Of a DNA stretch of 64,000 nt, positions 1-10,971 are shown piece by piece. Positions within the stretch are counted from its first letter, which is position 1. Each line of letters opens with the position of its first letter. Source of the stretch: Erpobdella octoculata (Eukaryota; Annelida; Clitellata; Hirudinida; Erpobdellidae). The translations under genes were made by a program, and so were the position numbers. The notes under the pieces are model-generated. The model had not been told where the DNA came from, made no database searches, and worked only from the letters and a program-made list of their open reading frames with translations. The stretch covers positions 775,362 to 839,361 of the forward strand of contig OZ022247.1 of the NCBI GenBank assembly GCA_963978895.1, in the 5' to 3' direction.

Positions 1-876
1 TGGTGTTCAATAAATGAAAAAAGAATTACTTTTTTCTTTTTAGAAAACTACTTGGTATAAAAAAGAGTACGAAAATCATTTGCTTAATTTCTGTCAGTTC
101 TATTTTTAAAGCATTTTATGTTTTTTTTTTTTAAATTAGCTTCACTTGTCTGTTGTCTGACGTCTGTTTAAGTAGAAATCAGTAAAACTGGAAGTCTGAT
201 GAGGATGATGATCTCAATCTCTCTTGAGCCTGGACGCCTCTAACGTGTTTGACATCCAAAAATAAGTATGGGGAGCCTACAGGTGCAGGTACTTATACAT
301 CAAAAGTGCTATCTTGAAATCAAAATCTGCGGTTTGTTTTTTACCAAGACAGCCTCGAAAGGAGAAGAGAAATATGGTCGTATTTGCAAGCTTTCATAAC
401 TAGACTGGCACCAGCATTTATGACTGATGGTTAATTAGGAAAGCACAGTAATATTGTCCAGATCAAAATGATCGTAGATTTGACTGTAATCTGCGTAGAA
501 GTGAAATTGCAACCCGTGACTTGCAATGATGTTATTATTATTTTTGGTTTCAAATTGAAACTCGTCAAAAGAAAAAATATGCGTACGGGTTTGCCAGTGA
601 CTGCTGGAGCTTGTTCATGGAGCCTAATTCGAGCCATCTTTCTACCAGGTGTGTGTTTGTGTGTGTGTTAAACTCACACGCGCATACAAAAAGAGAAATT
701 AAAATCAGGAAAAAATAAAGAAGGCATTGGATAAACTTGTGAATTAAAGAAGTTGAATGATAGACATCTTACATGTAACTGCCATCGCCCTTCAAGAGTG
801 ACAGACACCGCACACACACCACCCTGGTCTGATTTGCATTAATTCTTTTGGCAGAGAAGAGGGAAAGATTTAGCTC

Positions 877-915
<39 letters not shown>

Positions 916-923
916 AGCTAAAT

Positions 924-1002
<79 letters not shown>

Positions 1003-1849
1003 ATTAAATAATGTAGCCCATCTGGCATTCAAAACTTTTTCCAAAAGCCCTTCAAAACGTCCCCTGTTGTTCTTAATGAATTGAGACATTTATTAAGTTC
1101 ATTAAATAAAAAGTGTTTACTAGCCAGTTTCAGCTAAGCCATCTTCAGAACCCTTAAATGTTAAACAGAATATTATAAAAAAATTGACGAAAATTAAAAT
1201 AAAATTGAAACTTGAACAAATTTCTAAAAATTAAAAATTTTATTTAGAGAAACAAATTTTGAATTTTTAGTTTATTTAAAAAAGAGACATTTAATTTTTA
1301 AATTTAAAAATTTTTAATTAAAATTTTTTATTCCAGATTGATTCAAAAGTTTCTTAAACATTCATTCTTCACATACTTTCATATTAAGTATTTAAAAAAC
1401 TGTAGTGAATGTTTTTATATTTTATAGACTTACTATCATCAAAAAATAATTTACAAAAAATGTTTGGAAATTACAAATTATAAAGGATTTTTAAAAACAA
1501 ATTTTTTTACGGTTTTCCTGCATAGTATCTGTGATAGTATTAGTTATAATTAGGTTTGGTAGTATTAGTAGTATTACTCAGCTGCTATAGTTTGTGGGTG
1601 TAAAAGTTTAAATATACGTTTTCTCTGATGATTCTGATCATGCCTTTATGGTGGTATACCATTCGTTGTACTAAACTTCACTCCAAAAAGTCAGTAAACA
1701 TAACTATTCACATTGCAAAAACTCAGTGATGCTAAAATTGAGGATCCATCCAGCATCCAAATAATTGAGTGAACAATAATTTTTTTATTACATTTTCATT
1801 TAAATTACAATTAATATAATTTGATTGTCTACATGAAAGTTTTTTTTAC
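1..1849. other. Intergenic AT-rich sequence, no gene seen
   Basis: No convincing exon, signal peptide or conserved motif was found on either strand. The stretch holds short AT-rich simple sequence and the (TA)n hairpin described separately. The open frames near 431-671 overlap each other on opposite strands and look like chance. Confidence 0.6.
865..1000. repeat. (TA)n microsatellite flanked by a 15-bp inverted repeat
   Basis: The 15-mer AAGATTTAGCTCATT (865-879) and its exact reverse complement (912-926) flank a first (TA)n run. A second (TA)n run follows to about 1000. The arrangement can fold into a perfect cruciform. Confidence 0.9.
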
Positions 1850-2112
1850 AAACTTTTATTTATGTTACAATCTCTGTATGTGTGTGTGTGTGTCTGTGTG
1901 TGGCTTTCTCTGTACGCAAATCTTGCAAGTAAAATTTAACCAGCTTTTTGACTAGCTAGGAAGTTGAAACTTTTAGCATAGCTTTATATTGGATGACAAT
2001 ACATGATTCAATTAACAAAAATAATTTGAACATTTTTCGTATTTCTAAATCGAGTGTATTTGAAATTAAAGTTTGTGTTAAAAAACTCGTTTTTTCCTTT
2101 GCTTGTTTTAAA
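1850..2112. repeat. Dispersed repeat family A, copy 1
   Basis: About 260 bp shared with 24543-24749 and 28428-28684. Shared landmarks are TTACAATCTCTG, a TGTACG-AAATCTTGCAA block, TTTTTGACTAGCTAG, a TTATA-TGGATGA-AATACATGATTCA block and AAAAACTCGTTTTTTCCTTT. No coding potential or terminal repeats were recognised. Confidence 0.8.
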
Positions 2113-2309
2113 AATATTTTTGATTTTAAATTAACGAATTTTCACGATTTTTCAGGGGAATTACCAGCCGTTAACGACTTTTAACGATAATTGCGTTGAT
2201 TTATTTTAACGACAAAAATTACCGGTATTGCCTGGAACCCTCAAAGGCCCGTGCTTAGTATGGATATTCCCATTTTATCAATCGAGCGAGTGAGACATCT
2301 GGTGCAAAA

Positions 2310-2530
2310 TATGGCGGGCGCTGGTGGTATAGCGGTAAGGCATTCGCCTGTGGACCTGAGAGTCGGCGGTTCGAATCTTGCCGGCGTCACCGGTGTCTGC
2401 AAGGGGTGTGGGTAAGCGCCTATAAATGGCTGCCTCTGGTTGTTCTGTCTCAATGGGCCCACGAGTGAGTTGGATAAAGTTGGATAAAGTGATTCGTGGC
2501 TTAGAAATTTAAAGATTAACGCCACGTTAA
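2310..2530 (+). mobile_element. tRNA-derived SINE, copy 1
   Basis: The head carries a box A-like stretch (TGGTATAGCGGTAAGGC) and a box B (GGTTCGAATCT) at tRNA spacing. A tail of about 130 bp follows that resembles the copy at 28856, with a CTGCCTCT-GTTGT block. A functional tRNA is unlikely because the sequence before box A does not pair with the sequence after box B as an acceptor stem. The same head recurs at 28856 and 53305. Confidence 0.75.
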
Positions 2531-2589
2531 ACGTTGTCAAACTTTTCTTAAATAAAATGGCCAGATGGTCAGAAGTGGACGAGTGGAGG

Positions 2590-2712
2590 AGTTCAAGTAT
2601 ACTGCGGTTTTTTTTATTTGAATTAAGTTTCAATTATTATGTAAAAAAAATGTTTATAAATGAGAAGAAACACACAGAGAAACTTTCAAGTTGATTAGAA
2701 TTTTTATTGATT
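2590..2712. repeat. Duplicated 3'-flank segment, copy 1
   Basis: Sequence around TTTTTATTTGAATTAAGTTTCA resembles 6300-6412 over about 110 bp with mismatches. Both copies lie just downstream of the last exons of two minus-strand secreted-protein genes. They may be paralogous 3' untranslated regions rather than a transposon. Confidence 0.5.
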
Positions 2713-2799
2713 TTCAAACAAGATTATCTTTTCAAACGTCAACAACTTGAATGAAGAAATGTTTTATCCATTAAAAATGTTTTTTTTCTTTTGCTTTCT

Positions 2800-3982
2800 T
2801 TAAGAGCATCTGCAGACTTCATTTTTAGGAGGTTCCTTTTTCTCCTTATTTATTCCAAGTACACTTTTAATCTTCTTCCAACCTGATTTTCCAAACTTCA
2901 CAACATTGTTCGCAAAATTTTTAATCCCTTTTTTTGCGCATGAAAAAAATCCCTAGAAGAATGTTTAACACCATTTGAAAATATCAAACTTTTGTTTGTG
3001 TGGTTTGAGTTCATTACTTGTTTATCTTTAAAATGTTGATTTATTTAATTATCTATCTCAATACTTCTTTCCATTAACTAACAGCATTGTTAAATTAAAA
3101 GAAAAACTAAACAGATTATAAAAAAAATTATAGAAATACAAAGCCAACTCACATTGCATTCATGTAGAAGTTTATCTGTTGCATGAAATTACATTATGGA
3201 TGTAAGAAATACACACTTTACAGTACAGCGTTAATGAATGTAAAAAAAAACATATACACATTACAGAGTTAATGAATGTGAAAAAATATAATCACATTAC
3301 TGCGTTAATGTCATGCGCGCAAAAAGTTTAAAACTAACTGCATTGAACGATTGCTTCGTCATAGTTATCTTTTGGCTCTGTACTTTCGCACTCTGCTCCC
3401 TGAGTTACGTCGGCCACAACGACAAACAAATAAGTAAATAGAGTTAACATGCGCCGCAAAATAAAATAATTGTTGATGAAAGAAAAAAAGTTCACAATGA
3501 AATTCAAGAACTAGATGACTGAATGAAAGTTGTCAACTCTTAAGGGGCTCTGAAACGCCAACTAAGCGGAGGCCTGCTGCTGAAATCGTCGACAGAACGG
3601 GTGAGAAGGTTACAGGTGAAAAAGTCACGGGTTAAAAGGTCACAGGTTAAAAAGTCACGGGTTAAAAGGTCACAGGTTAAAAGGTCACAGGTTAAAAAGT
3701 CACAGGTTAAAAAGTCACAGCTTAAAAGGTCAGAGGTTAAAAGGTCACATGTTAAAAGGTCACAGCTTAAAAGTCACAGGTTAAAAAGTCACAGCTTAAA
3801 AGGTCAGAGGTTAAAAAGTCACAGGTTAAAAGGTTAAATTGTTTGAGCGGCTACCACATTATGAGCGGGTTGGTCATAACGTGTTTTTTGTTTATGTAGC
3901 AAGAGAAAAAAAACTAATTACAAATTTAAAAATGTAATCTTACTTGGCATTTTGTTTCTGGATCTTCAGTATTGCCAAATCC

Positions 3983-4040
<58 letters not shown>

Positions 4041-4641
4041 AAAAATGATTATATTTACTGGTAGCTCAACGAAGATAAAGATTTACAATAAGTGACGATT
4101 TTTAATGCTTTCGTACAATATTCATTATTAACCATCAACAAGAAAAGGACACAATCTAGTGAGTTATTAATTCACCAGTTGACTAAATAAACATTCAAAA
4201 TAGTCATTCTATTGCAGTCCCTGTAACAAAGGTTAATTAGTGACTTTTTATGGGATTTCCTAGAATGGTGTCATTGCCTTACGGTTGAGTTTTCAGGGTT
4301 TGATGAAAAATCACGGTGATGTTTCTCTATCAGCTGCAACAAGAACAGCTTTTCTGCTATTCTTCTTAAATATTTAATATTCTATTTTACATTTTAATTA
4401 AAATGCAGATGCATCGCGTTGACAAGCAAGTAAGTAAATCTTTAACAAGTTTTTTCTTATAATAGTTTATAATCCTTTACACCAGGTGTTTTAAGACTGA
4501 AATGGCTGTATGTGGGGGGCACCTAAGTACTTCCTGTCGTGGATCATAATTGTGGTTCTTTTAACTTTTCCCTCCTCCTTTCTCCAGTCTCGGGACTGGC
4601 TCGCAATTAACGAGGCGGAGTAAATCTTTAGAAAGAATAAT

Positions 4642-4722
<81 letters not shown>

Positions 4723-4901
4723 TTGTGTGTGTGTGTTAATTGATATGATGATGATGGCGATTTTGGAGAAGTGATGAGGATGGTATTGATCATGAAAAGA
4801 CATAAATAAATGTATAAGTTCAATAATTATCATCACACGTGTTTACCGGCAACGAGAAGAACAAGCAACAAAAGCAGAAGGAATAAATTCGTAGGAGACA
4901 T
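2800..4901 (-). CDS. Secreted cysteine-rich peptide with Lys-rich core (5 exons)
   Basis: The family is not recognised. The spliced model has exons 4901-4847, 3981-3944, 3399-3339, 3175-3153 and 2952-2800, all with AG acceptors and GT donors (GTAAAC, GTAAGA, GTTAGT, GTGAGT). Phases run 1, 0, 1, 0 without a stop, giving about 109 residues. Exon 1 is a leucine-rich signal peptide (MSPTNLFLLLLLL). Seven cysteines follow, two of them in a final CRCS. The last exon encodes a cationic, probably helical core (AKKGIKNFANNVVKFGKSG then WKKIKSVLG) between cysteines. A secreted antimicrobial or salivary effector is a guess from charge and layout. Intron 2 holds a 15-bp minisatellite. Frame agreement across five small exons is the main support; no expression data are available. 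Confidence 0.65.
3606..3837. repeat. 15-bp minisatellite
   Basis: About 15 copies of GTTAAAAAGTCACAG with G/A variants (AGGTCACAG). It lies in intron 2 of the secreted cysteine-rich gene. Its open Lys/Ser frame is a by-product of the repeat. Confidence 0.9.
3987..4038. repeat. (TA)n microsatellite
   Basis: An uninterrupted TA dinucleotide run in intron 1 of the secreted cysteine-rich gene, a few bases upstream of the exon 2 acceptor on the minus strand. Confidence 0.95.
4463..4630. repeat. Dispersed repeat family B, copy 1
   Basis: Shares CACCAGGTGTTTTAAGACT, a CTTCCTGTCG-GGATCATAA block and an AGGCGGAGT-like end with 11260-11395 and 28685-28848. Followed by (TA)n(TG)n at 4646-4736. It lies in intron 1 of the 2800-4901 gene. 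Confidence 0.75.
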
Positions 4902-5056
4902 TTTTCAGGCTGCTGAAGAAGTCAGTTTCAAGTCTTAGCTCCCGAAGATGGTTGAAGCAGCTTGTAGGGATTTGTAGATGGTTGCGGCTGGCTGTAATTC
5001 GTTGAAACTGTTGAAACCAAATGACGGAAATAAAAAATCTTTAGTTTGACTAATTT

Positions 5057-5341
5057 AATTTCAATCCACAAATAAAAATAATCTAACAAATTTGTTTTAT
5101 ATAAAATGGTAATTTACCTACAAGCAACTCAGTCAATTTTTTAAATGGCTAAGTTTTTGAACCAATTCGTATAAAACGAAGTTCAAAACTAAAACTTTAA
5201 TTTCAATCCACAAATAAAAATAATCTAACAAATTTGTTTTATATAAAATGGTAATTTACTTACAAGCAACCCAGTCAATTTTTTGAACGGCTAAGTTTTC
5301 GAACCAATTTGTATAAAACAAAGTTCAAAACTGATACTTGA
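5057..5341. repeat. 142-bp tandem duplication
   Basis: Two near-identical units start at about 5059 and 5201. Both contain TTTCAATCCACAAATAAAAA and TTTGTTTTATATAAAATGG. No gene was seen in or next to it. Confidence 0.9.
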
Positions 5342-6299
5342 ATGATTTGTAGATTTTTTTAAACCTCCAAGCAGATGTTTTTCTTTTTTATCTTTTTCTT
5401 TTAAAGAAAAACTTAAATTACAGGTAACAATTTACATACTGACATCTCGATAAGACAAACCTGTCAATTCTGAATTGGCACCTGACCTGGGAATCACTTT
5501 AATCAGCAAGTTTGATTTGAATTGACTAAAACCATAAGACCAGCTTTTCTGGAGACCTCTACAACCACCACCAACACCTCGTCAGCGTCACCTGTTCATT
5601 CACCAACTCCATTTAAAGTCAATTGTAGCACCACTACCAAATCGGGTCGCAAAGGTCACAGGCCAAAGGTCTATGACCACTACCTTTTTTTTGAGTTTAG
5701 TGCTGACAAAGGGGAGGGGAGTAATTTAGCGGGTTACTATTTTATTTACTATTTTAGGATGTGTTGGGACCGAGTATAAACGTAAAATCAATCTCTTGTA
5801 TTAACAGAACTGAAATATTTATTTACAATACACAAAACTGAAAAACACTATACAAACCTTAATTGAATATTCTCGAAGTAACAGTTCACAATAACAGATT
5901 GAATAGCAAAGTATGCCCTGGATCTGAGTTTTAATCTGCACCGTAGTGAGGCCTCAATTGTTCCCCATGACGTTTCCATTTTGAACCGTACTAACATATT
6001 TCCCGTTCCCAATACACCTTGGGCTACAGCGGGAACCCATCTTGCTGTACGGTTCTTTAAGAGGACTGCTGTACTCTACATAACATGGAGAACCTTTTGT
6101 GTATTTTCAGATTCACGTGCTTCAAGATCATCGGCCCAAACGGGTACCCCATGGCTACACCATCAAATTGTGGATATAAGTCTCCATTTTATGATAAACA
6201 CATCTTTATTTATATGATTTCTTTCTGGGACGTTATTTAATGGAGAAAAAATTCCATAGAAATAAAACTTGTCAATCAGCCGTGCACAGCCTAAGAAAA
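5342..6299. other. Intergenic, unassigned coding-like patches
   Basis: Plus-strand frames at 5522-5779 (Thr/Ser-rich start) and 5981-6217 are open but have no recognisable domain, signal peptide or clear splice partners. They may be decayed transposon sequence. Nothing else is supportable here. Confidence 0.4.
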
Positions 6300-6412
6300 G
6301 TTCAGGAACTGTGTTGTTATTTTTATTTGAATTAAGTTTCAGGTATTTTGTAAAAACAAATTGTAAATGAATCAAAAGACACGCTTGAAAACTAGCAAAT
6401 TATTTTGAATTT
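6300..6412. repeat. Duplicated 3'-flank segment, copy 2
   Basis: Resembles 2590-2712, sharing TTTTATTTGAATTAAGTTTCA and GAATTTTTATT. It lies immediately beyond the stop codon at 6413 on the minus strand, as copy 1 lies beyond the stop at 2800. Confidence 0.5.
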
Positions 6413-8572
6413 TTATTTTCTAAACCGGCCCGAAATAAAACCACTTGTGTTTTTGCCCAGTATGACGGAGGCTTGGATTTTGTTGTAGTTCAATTCAGCT
6501 TGTAACATACCGATCGCAGAAATGTCTTCTTGGCGGCTCATATTAAAAATTGGTACCTAACCTAGAACTCGTCTGACATTGTATCATGTTAAAAATTATC
6601 AAATTAAATTCAATTAAATTTTCTTTATTAAGTTTATCGTGTGTTTTTTCTTTTATAATGAAAATCTGCAATAGTCGAGTCGATTGAGAGCTAGAAAAAT
6701 TTGTTTATTACGGTGAAATAGATTTTTTTTAATTAGTTAAAATTAATTTTAGAAAAAAAGTTTTTTAATTCTTTGAGATTCATTGATACGGGTTTTTCTG
6801 GATGTGTCTGTTTGTTTGACTCAGCTTTCATTCAATGTCAACTGTGTGGGATAGAAATTAACATAAAAATAAACAATAAAATATTATTTAGTTGTAAATT
6901 AATTTTCATATTGATTGAAAATAAATAATCATAATACTAGCTAAAAAAAACTATTGTAATATTAATTTTCTGTTATTACACAAATTAAAAATTAAATATC
7001 CACCATCAATCAACAAAGATGCAGTCAGTCATGCCAAAGATATACATGGTGGGCCAAAAAATGTGAGACGGGTTCCTGTTTTGTAATCGATTTTTAGACC
7101 AATTCTACAAATCCAATTGACTTTAAAATGTCCAAACACATGTATATCCGCTAACAATGCATTATTGTAATATTTTATTTAGAAATATTTTGTCTAAATT
7201 TGAGATAATTATATTTGATTGTATCAAACCGTTTCATTTTTTGGCCCACCCTGCTATAAAAAAAAGTTCAACTCACCACATCTGTAGCCTGGTTTTGTCA
7301 AACATTTCTGGTTAGCTTTGCAGTTTCTAAGCTATGACGTAAAGAACGATGAAAAGTACAATATAATGGTACTGTTTAATATAATAGTACTAAGTTCAAT
7401 AAAATAATACTATATTCAATATAATTGTACTAAGTTATATATAAGAGTACTGAGCTTAATATAATAGTACTGAGTTTAATGTAATAGTAATAAGTTCAAC
7501 ATAATATTACTAAGTTTAATGTAATACTACTAAATTTAATATAATAGTATTGAGTTCAATATAATAGTACTGAGTTTAATGTAATAGCAATAAGTTCAAT
7601 ATAATAACACTGAGTTGAATGAACTAAGTTTAATATAATAGTACTAAGTTTAATATAATAGTACTAAATTCAATATAATAGTACATAACTCAATACAATA
7701 ATGCAAAATTTAATAACAGTGTGTGTTCATAATTGATATTGATTTGAAATTTAATAAAAAGAAAATTGTCTTGATACCCCGCACGTGAGCCTCTTGACTC
7801 TCGCATTAGCTGAAAGTGAATAAAATATCGTATTTATTAACGATACAAAGAATATATAATTGATATATTATGGTAATTATATTATTATACAGAGCATTTA
7901 AAATAATTTCTTATTAATTTTTCGTCGTTAAAATTAATCGATTAGTCATCCACCCTCCTTCCCAGTCACCTGTCGTCATATCGTCAACGAGACAAATATT
8001 ATTGTTACACATAATTTTGTTTACACCATCATTATCAACACTTTAAAAACTTCAACATAATTATCAAAACCTTTAAAAAAAATTCCACCATCATCAGCAT
8101 CAGCAGCATCATCATCAACATCGTCATTATTTATGCTGATAATAATTCTCAAAACTTACTACAACTTTCATCTGTACATGGTTCGTCTGCAGTCACTGTG
8201 GAATAGAAAATTATAAAATATAAACTATAGTGATTAATAGTTATATAACAAAAATATATATTAATAACTCATTAAAATACGGTTTTTAATGTAAATGAAG
8301 ATGTAGCAAAATTACATATCTCAATATTAGAGATATACCGGACATCGGATACCGAATATACCCGGATTTGGCCGGATATCAGAGCTATTTACCAAATTTC
8401 GGATAATAACATTCGAGTTGTTTTAAGTCAAAACTAATGAAAGACAGTGTTTATTTGAAATAAAGTAAGGGCATATTGATTCTAAGAAATACAATTTGTC
8501 CAGTCCTCTGAGGCAATAACTGATTTCTGTTACTTGTGTTTTTGTAAATGTTTATTATATATGTTTGTATAT

Positions 8573-8651
<79 letters not shown>

Positions 8652-8948
8652 AAAGGTGTGTGTGTTTTTGCTTATCAGTTATCACATCGGAACCGCTGGA
8701 GCGGATTTGAACAACATTTTACGTCGATGCAGTCTTCATCAAGGAGAAGGTTTTTAAAAAAATTTAAAAAAATCCATTTATTATTCTACATTTCATCTTC
8801 AGATAACGAAAAAAAAACTAAATTTTTTGTAACAAGTATTTTTAATTATATACATCAATTTCCGCATTAACTTTCGCATTTTCTTACCGACTGCAACGGC
8901 ACAGAGAAATGTAAACAGGAAAGCGAAAACGAGAAGATTTGTCTTCAT
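6413..8948 (-). CDS. Antistasin-like secreted cysteine-rich peptide, 3' end uncertain
   Basis: Exons 8948-8888 (signal peptide, MKTNLLVFAFLFTFLCAVAV), 8186-8160, 7809-7778 and 7331-7277 join in phases 1, 1, 0, 1 through AG acceptors and GT donors (GTAAGA, GTAAGT, GTATCA, GTGAGT). The mature part reads EPCTDESC, then LTCG, then NCKANQKC...YRC. The C-G-x3-C-x4-Q-x-C spacing is that of the first half of antistasin domains. One extra exon separates it from the compact genes further right. The usual second half (C-x-x-GF-x-x-D-x-NGC-x-x-C-x-C) was not found. The best terminal exon in frame is 6498-6413 (or from 6530), which ends GKNTSGFISGRFRK and has no cysteine; its acceptor is weak. A mariner MITE lies in the last intron. 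The first four exons are likely; the last is tentative. Confidence 0.5.
7043..7256. mobile_element. Mariner-like MITE
   Basis: About 210 bp with terminal inverted repeats: GGTGGGCCAAAAAATG on the left and CATTTTTTGGCCCACC on the right. TA dinucleotides flank it (7043-7044 and 7255-7256), as expected for a Tc1/mariner target duplication. There is no transposase. It lies in an intron of the 6413-8948 gene. Confidence 0.85.
7368..7700. repeat. Degenerate 20-bp minisatellite
   Basis: About 16 diverged copies of TTAATATAATAGTACTAAGT. It lies in an intron of the minus-strand antistasin-like gene. Confidence 0.85.
8577..8646. repeat. (TA)n microsatellite
   Basis: TA run in intron 1 of the 6413-8948 gene, followed by a GTGTGTG tract and a stretch (CATCGGAACCGCTGGAGCGG) that looks like mobile-element sequence. 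Confidence 0.9.
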
Positions 8949-9057
8949 CTTGTTATACCCGGAGAAGGTCAGATTTCCGGTTGGAAGTCAGCTAGTTGAA
9001 CTCTGAACTTTGTCGCTACCTTGCACTTGCACACACTTCTACCGACAGTTCCTGTAT

Positions 9058-9066
9058 CTTTATATA
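9058..9066 (-). promoter_or_regulatory. TATA box of the antistasin-like gene
   Basis: TATATAAAG on the minus strand, about 110 bp upstream of the start codon at 8948. The spacing allows a short 5' untranslated region. Confidence 0.6.
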
Positions 9067-9607
9067 CACTCGCGAAACACAAAAATTGATGGAAAGATGA
9101 AAAAAAATGAAGAGAAAAAAGAGAGCGGGGTTGAATTTATGAAATGATCAAATAGAAAAAGCGTCTGGCTGTATCTGTGTGCCTGTTTGTGTTGGTTTGT
9201 TTCACATTCTCTCTTTCTCTGCGTGGGTGCGTGTGCGTGCGTGTGTGTGTGTTTGTATTTGTGATGCTAAACAGATCAATGAATCTAACTGATGCGTGGT
9301 TAGAAGTATACAATAAGAATCGATACTAAAGTTTTACACCGGATCCGGTTATTTCACCTGTGGTGGATTTTTAAAAAAAATTAAGGTTGGCTCAATTCTT
9401 TTTTTTCATTTTTTAGAGCTTTTACCTTAACATATGAAACTTGTTTTTATTATTATTTATTATTATAGAACAAGCAAAGCGTGAAAACGGGGTTTTTTTT
9501 ATTATAAATTCATTACATTGCAGGGTTTGCTAGCTTTTCATTTATTTCAATTTTTTTTTAAAGATGTCTTTTTTAATTTAGGAATGTTAATATTTAAATG
9601 TTAAAAG

Positions 9608-9750
9608 TGCGTGTGGCCTGGTGCGTGGGGGTCTGGTACGTGGGGCTTGGTGCGTGGGGGCCTGGGGGCCTGGTGCGTGGGGACCTGGTACGTGGTGGCC
9701 TGGTGCGTGGTGGCCTGGTGCGTGGGGGCCTGGTGCGTGGGGGCCTAGTG
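9608..9750. repeat. 15-bp G-rich minisatellite
   Basis: About nine copies of GGTGCGTGGGGGCCT with variants. It is strongly G-rich on the plus strand, in contrast to the AT-rich surroundings. Confidence 0.9.
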
Positions 9751-10612
9751 AAATGTTAGTCGTAGTGTTTGTTCAGAACTGCTTTGTAAATAAACGTTAT
9801 TATTAATTTTCTACAAGTCATTTTTTTACTTTTTTGCGTCATCGTCATTGTCGTCATCATCTTCATCATCATCATCGATACATCATCATCATCATCATCA
9901 TTGTCATTGACTTTGATCTTATTTGAATAGCTAAAGTAGCAGTCGCGACGGTCACACATACACAAACACACACACAACACACGCACCTGGTGCCCGGTGT
10001 GATCATATGTCATTTTGTCTCTTTCGTGTGGAAACGTCGATGTTGAATGCATGCACAACGATTGGTTGTTACATTGAGATAATCATATTTTCATCATTTG
10101 TCACGGATTAACAAGAGTTGATCCAATGGTATTATTATATAATTGCCGATAATTGTAAATATTTAATGACATTTATAAACGTTTAATAATATTAGTAGAT
10201 ATTTTTAAGCATTTATTGATATTATTATAAAATTGTAAACATTTAATTATATTTGTGGACATTTGTAAACATCTAATAATATTTGAAGACTTTTGTAAAA
10301 ATGCCCACATACATTTTACTATTATATTATTTTTCTAATATTCAACATAATTTCAGTGGATCGATGTTGTGACTTATAAATTACAAACACAGATGTTCAC
10401 TACTTTATAATCTAACTATAACTAACTGTCAAGAATATTTTTGGAGCAGGTACATTCAGTTGAAAGAAAAATATTTGATCGCACTGAAAATAAAAATTCC
10501 GTTACACACAAACCATCGACAGAAACTCTAAAGGGTTGAAATAGCACGCACGAGTAGGCATGCCCCTCATATTTTCACCGGCCGGCCAAAAGAAGAAAGA
10601 GAGTGGGGTAAC
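9751..10612. other. Intergenic, simple repeats only
   Basis: Contains (ATC)n runs around 9840-9905 and imperfect repeats of ATTTAATAATATTTG at about 10150-10300. No exon was recognised. Confidence 0.6.
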
Positions 10613-10728
10613 AGAGTTGTCCGTGGCTCAAATTTTCAGGACCCAACCCGACTCACTAGAAAAGTTGACCCGACCCGACCCATTGCCGCTGTTAATTTCG
10701 TATTCCGATCCGACCCATGGACAACTCT
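10613..10728. repeat. Foldback element with CCCGA-rich interior
   Basis: A 14-bp inverted pair, AGAGTTGTCCGTGG (10613-10626) and CCATGGACAACTCT (10715-10728), differs at one base. It encloses repeats of GACCCGACCC. The interior matches a family at 15721, 20580, 31755 and 34448. Confidence 0.7.
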
Positions 10729-10971
10729 TTGGGATATCATAAAAACAGGTCTTATACCGGCATTTTTTAATCTTAATTCAATAAAAGTCAAAATACTTGA
10801 GCATTAAATTTTATTATTTTAATAAACAGCAAGCTATCTTCTTGTTTGGGGACTCTAAAGTTCGCTAACAGAAAATAACGGTAATATTAAATGATTTTAT
10901 TATAATTATCAGACTCCGGGTTTGTTTTCCAGCGCTGCCGCAGTTTGCAGATGAGACTCAACGAGGCTGTT

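Noticed and set aside
2310..2400. Functional tRNA gene
   Set aside because: Box A and B are present but the acceptor arms do not pair, and the same head with related tails recurs, so it was called a SINE.
3334..3450. Single-exon 38-residue ORF with a signal-peptide-like start (MLTLFTYLFVVV)
   Set aside because: The cysteine part of it fits better as exon 3 (3399-3339) of the five-exon gene, with AG and GT at both borders and matching phases. The hydrophobic start would then be intron.
6413..6541. Stand-alone 42-residue ORF beginning MSRQEDISAIGM
   Set aside because: No family recognised. It is used instead, with low confidence, as the terminal exon of the gene starting at 8948.
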